DNA from: Branchiostoma floridae
Taxonomy: Eukaryota; Chordata; Leptocardii; Amphioxiformes; Branchiostomatidae
Assembly (NCBI RefSeq): GCF_000003815.2
Contig: NC_049979.1
Span: 27,204,470-27,268,469, forward strand
DNA length: 64,000 nt
Direction of reading: 5' to 3'
The notes below the pieces were generated by a model. It was not told the origin of the DNA, did not search any database, and worked only from the letters and a program-made list of their open reading frames with translations. How positions within the stretch are numbered: position 1 is the stretch's first letter; the number at the start of each line of letters is the position of its first letter. Position numbers and translations under genes: made by a program. Shown here one piece after another: positions 60,830 to 64,000 of this stretch.

Positions 60830-62869
60830 GTAAGGACACAACTTTCTTCTCAAGTTCATCAGTACAGGATTGTTGTTTTTTTTTGTCTGGTGGAAATGCT
60901 TTCAGTACCACGGCTACACAAAGTGCGAACGGCAATTTTCAGACGATCCAGGCAGCAATATTTCAGACTAAAACTCCAAAACAGACTCCTTCAGACTATG
61001 TCCCAAACATGGTATATTTCACATATCCAGTTTCTCTGGCGAGTGTATTCATTTTGTTATATCATTGTCCATATGGTAGTGGATGTAGTTGTGTAGTTGT
61101 TGCTGTTGTTGGTTTTCTGCTTTGCTTTGGCATGAAGGTATTTGATTGAAGCAAATAGTTAGGCCATATTGATTTGATTACGACAGCCCAGCAGAGAACA
61201 GCCCAGCAGAGAACAGCCCAGCAGAGGACAGCAGTGCGGTGGACAGCCCAGCAGAGAAGGGGGACAGCAGTGCGGTGGACAGCCCAGCAGAGAAGGGGGA
61301 CAGCAGTGCCGTGGACAGCCCAGCAGAGGACAGCAGTGCCGTGGACAGCCCAGCAGAGGACAGCAGTGCCGTGGACAGCCCAGCAGAGGACAGCAGTGCC
61401 GTGGACAGCCCAGCAGAGGACAGCAGTGCCGTGGACAGCCCAGCAGAGGAGGAGACCAGCAGCGAGAATGCTGACTACGAAGCAGATGATGAAGCAGAAG
61501 ACAGCAGCGAGGAAGAAGATGACTCCAGCGAGGAAGATGACTCCAGCCAGGTATTTTAATATGATATGTACTTGGATACATCAGTGTATGTTATGGATGT
61601 CTGTAAGATTATACATAATTCAGCCTTTTGGCTGCCAGGTATATTCATTTTGAAAAATAATTTTCACTGTTTGATGAAAATTCTATTTACTGAATGATAA
61701 ACCAATCATCATCATCAGGAAGAAGATGATGATGGTGAGTGCAGTCAGGAGGAGATTGCCAGTCAGGACGAAAATGACAGCAGTGGTGTCAGCAGCCTCT
61801 ATGACTTCACCAGCCGAGACGAGACTGCCAGCCGAGCCGAGACCGCCAGCCGAGACGAGACTGCCAACCGGGATGAGACCGCCAGCCGTGACGAGACCGC
61901 CAGCCGGGATGAGAGCTACAGCAGTGGTGTCAGCAGCTTCTATGACTACACCAGCTGGGACCAGGAGTCTAGCAGTCTCTCCTCAGTTGACTCTGAAAGT
62001 GCTTCAGGTAAGGACAACAGCTTTATTCTCAAATTCATCACTACAAGCTTTTTTACTGGCAGAAGTACTTTCAGTACCACGGCTACACATAGTACTATGT
62101 TTTGAACTATAATTCTGTTCCAAACATGGTTACATATCCTCTCTGATTGGAGTATTCGTATCTGTTACATCATTGTCTACAGAAGTGCATGTTGTCATTG
62201 CCATTGTTGGTTTTCTCTTTTGTTTTGGCATGAAGGTATTTGATAAGGAAGCAAATAGTTGGGCCATGTTAATTTGATTATATGGATGACATCTGCGTGC
62301 AAGTTTTCAGCCATACCGTTAATCAACTTCTTTTTTGCTAAAGGTTTTTTTATTGGCCCGCTCACATCAGTTTGGCGGTTCCATACGATGTCATCCACAT
62401 AATCAAATCAACATTGCCTTATTATCAGAAAACATGATGAATCAGTAGAATCATGTATTTGATTCTACTAATAATGGCCCCACCATAAAGGTGGTATCTC
62501 ACTGCACTTGGGGCACCGGTGCGGCACTGCGAGGTTCCTTTACTGTGGCACTGTTGTGTTATTTTTGCTGATTTTTACAATTTAGATATTCCGTAAAAGT
62601 ATGACTTAGAAGACAAAAAAATGACACAAAACATAAGAAAATTCATCTCTGAAATCTGTTGAGTAAACTTTAGAACCCCCCAAGTGCAGTGAGATACCAC
62701 TTTTATTTAAGACAGAATATGTTGACTGGCAATTTCCAAAACTACAACATTGTTTCCGTCATGTGTAATTTTTCTACAACTTGTAGGAAAGAAGAGGAGG
62801 AAGTGGTGGAAGAAGCTGTTCTGTTGCTGCTGCAGCAGACAGGAGGCCTCCGACGATGAGTTTGACTAG
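60592..62869 (+). CDS. Acidic repeat protein with polybasic/polycysteine C-terminus (gene 4, four coding exons)
   Basis: Coding exons are 60592-60829, 61192-61550, 61719-62007 and 62787-62869 (969 bases, 322 aa). Phases 1, 0 and 1 agree. The N-terminus MSASQPESPVVGTACAIAGR is followed by a basic helix (HRRDAWRKLCENRAKR). Then come DSSAVDSPAE repeats (exon 2), Glu/Asp/Ser-rich sequence, SRDETA hexads (exon 3) and a C-terminal KKRRKWWKKLFCCCCSRQ. The tail resembles a palmitoylated, polybasic membrane anchor, so a peripheral membrane protein with a disordered acidic body is plausible. The family is not recognised. Alternative acceptors at 61195 and nearby would change one residue. A 3' UTR intron (62877 to about 63649) and AATAAA at 63801 complete the unit. 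Confidence 0.75.
61192..61550 (+). CDS. Gene 4 exon 2, DSSAVDSPAE repeat
   Basis: The acceptor CAGCCCAG is taken for phase; tandem CAG trinucleotides make several acceptors possible. The exon runs through seven decapeptide-type repeats, then SSENADYEADDEAEDSSEEE and DDSSEEDDSSQ, to donor CCAG/GTATTT. Only the chosen frame is acidic and stop-free into the donor with matching phase. Confidence 0.7.
61204..61452 (+). repeat. Coding minisatellite, 30-36 bp unit
   Basis: GTGGACAGCCCAGCAGAGGA plus CAGCAGTGCC repeats five times almost without change, after two 36-bp versions with an extra GGGGGA. Units are multiples of three. The opposite strand is also open, giving a false Cys-Pro-rich frame. Confidence 0.93.
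61719..62007 (+). CDS. Gene 4 exon 3, SRDETA repeat
   Basis: The acceptor follows an ATC repeat. It encodes EEDDDGECSQEEIASQDEND, then six SRDETA-type hexads between two SSGVSSxYDxTS blocks, and ends SVDSESASG. The last residues copy the end of exon 1. Confidence 0.75.
62260..62420. mobile_element. Short MITE of the TAGGCCATGTTGATTTGATT family, 161 bp
   Basis: Ends as in 15544-15994 (GGGCCATGTTAATTTGATTA and its inverse ending AACATTGCCTT), with a much shorter interior. In gene 4 intron 3. Confidence 0.8.
62787..62869 (+). CDS. Gene 4 exon 4, polybasic/Cys tail and stop
   Basis: Acceptor ACTTGTAG, then GKKRRKWWKKLFCCCCSRQE and ASDDEFD, with stop TAG at 62867-62869. A further intron donor (GTGAGT) follows eight bases after the stop. 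Confidence 0.75.
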
Positions 62870-63251
62870 AGAATGTGGTGAGTAAGGCTGGTTTTACTTG
62901 TTTGTCTGTATGATATGCTGACACAGTTGGGCTGTATTATGAAAGAAAAATCAGGAGGTGGTTAGGAAGATTTTTTCAGCCCTTAAACGTGTATTATTGT
63001 CAATCTGAAATGTTCAATATTGTCCAATGGTGATCTACTGTGCTTCCATTCTTTTATTATACGTTAACCTATTTTTTAGAAATGATCATGAAATGCATAT
63101 GTACATGCACACACATGCACTCATTCATGTACACACTCAAATATATATACATACACACACTAATACACACATTCACATACATGCATGAATAGGAATTGCC
63201 CATATTCTAATACTTTGCTGTGACAAAAATGAATGTGTGATAAATAGTCCT

Positions 63252-63611
63252 TAGGCCACACCAATTTAATTTCTTGGTTCACGGATTTTTTCATAAAAAA
63301 TATGGAGCGAGAGGGCGAAGTAAAAATTGTAAAATGGTTGGGGTAAAGGTAACGGCTAATCCAAAACATAATGAAAAAAGTTTTCAGCTTGAAAAAAGTA
63401 CAAAAACACTATTTTTGTACAGTAACTGCACCTGTACCCACACCTTAAGGAGCTTATAATATAAAGGCCAATTTGCTACACCAGAAAGTTGGTGGATGGT
63501 TTCATCAATGGTGAAAATTTGCTGAGTAGTAATTTTTATTTTTATCTTTATTTTCCAAAAAATAGGAGCGAGCGAATCCGTGAACCAAGACATTAAATCG
63601 GTGTGGCCTTA
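63252..63611. mobile_element. MITE with TAGGCCACACC ends, 360 bp
   Basis: The left AATTTCTTGGTTCACGGATT is mirrored on the right by AATCCGTGAACCAAGACATT. AGTCCT flanks both sides as a possible target duplication. It lies inside the 3' UTR intron of gene 4, ending about 38 bases before the acceptor. Confidence 0.85.
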
Positions 63612-63800
63612 GTCCTGTCTTACACTCATCTTTTTCTTTTCTTTCAGGCAAGAAGGAGAAGATAGAAGACTTGTAAAGACATCTATTTTTGTAAAGAATT
63701 TTAGGAACTATTGTATAGTATCAGATGAGATGCTGAAGATCACTATCTGCAAAATCATGTATTTGTAAAATTAATAAGTTATCAAAATGTATATCCGGTG

Positions 63801-63806
63801 AATAAA
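63801..63806 (+). terminator. Polyadenylation signal of gene 4
   Basis: AATAAA lies about 150 bases after the last acceptor (TTTCTTTCAG at 63648), with T/GT-rich sequence 40 bases downstream. Confidence 0.65.
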
Positions 63807-63966
63807 GCTTGTCAGAGAATACTGAATAGTACAACACTGTTATGGGCTTTGTTTTTTTCCATGCTGTTATGCAAATTGCTGCGTCAGTGTATGTGAGAGA
63901 TATGCAAGTCCTTGACTTTCTCTTCAGAATCTGTGATTATAGTTTATCAATCTCTAAGACAAATCA

Positions 63967-64000
63967 TTCTCCAAGCAGAGGTTTGGGGGTGGCTAGTAGT
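63967..64000. mobile_element. Left end of another CTCCAAGCAGAGGT MITE, cut by the window edge
   Basis: TTCTCCAAGCAGAGGTTTGG matches the terminal repeat of the elements at 15066, 27127 and 32999. The rest lies outside the window. Confidence 0.6.

Noticed and set aside
61159-61653. Cys-Pro-His-rich minus-strand frame and Gln-Arg-Thr-Ala plus-strand frame over the gene 4 minisatellite
   Set aside because: Both are alternative readings of the same 30-36 bp repeat. Only the acidic plus-strand frame joins neighbouring exons in phase.

Overview
The window is animal nuclear DNA. It has compact multi-exon genes with GT-AG introns, many short inverted-repeat transposons (MITEs), tRNA- and 5S-derived SINEs, LINE fragments, microsatellites and a large 40-bp satellite. 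Domain-shuffled death-domain genes, a lineage-type PRDM gene, a NERD/UvrD-type helicase and this MITE density suggest an invertebrate deuterostome, most likely a lancelet (Branchiostoma). The taxon is an inference; no species marker was seen.

Four genes can be assembled with every splice phase in register. (1) Minus strand, 12891 to 1765, ten exons, 645 aa: an unrecognised N-terminal region, a basic linker, a Death domain, two fibronectin III domains and a C-terminal module that looks like the TRADD N-terminal domain. (2) Minus strand, 21197 to 17041, three exons, 632 aa: a NERD nuclease-like domain fused to an SF1 (UvrD/Rep-type) helicase. (3) Plus strand, 31540 to 41504, nine exons, 573 aa: a PRDM-type PR/SET domain, an in-frame His-Pro-Thr minisatellite and six C2H2 zinc fingers. 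(4) Plus strand, 60592 to 62869, four coding exons, 322 aa: an acidic low-complexity protein with an in-frame Asp-Ser-Pro-Ala-Glu minisatellite, ending in a polybasic and polycysteine tail.

Region by region: 1-12.9 kb is gene 1, whose large second intron (7.6-12.5 kb) holds an old tandem duplication. 13-17 kb is MITE and SINE debris. 17-21.2 kb is gene 2, with a LINE and a SINE in its introns. 21.2-31.5 kb is gene-poor, with a 1.3-kb inverted-repeat element, several MITEs and two doubtful single-exon candidates. 31.5-41.5 kb is the PRDM gene. 42.5-59.2 kb is one large repeat complex: two blocks of a 40-bp satellite, each followed by a copy of the same single-copy segment. The second copy carries a 4.26-kb composite insertion (X-S-X-S-X) that the first copy lacks. 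60.5-63.8 kb is gene 4.

The four genes show no sign of acting in one pathway. Gene 1 has a death-signalling adaptor make-up, gene 2 acts on nucleic acid and gene 3 is a chromatin or transcription factor. The most novel items are the Death/FN3/TRADD-N-like architecture, the PRDM coding minisatellite, the X-S-X-S-X insertion with its empty site visible in the same window, and the satellite whose minus strand stays open in all three frames for about 2 kb.
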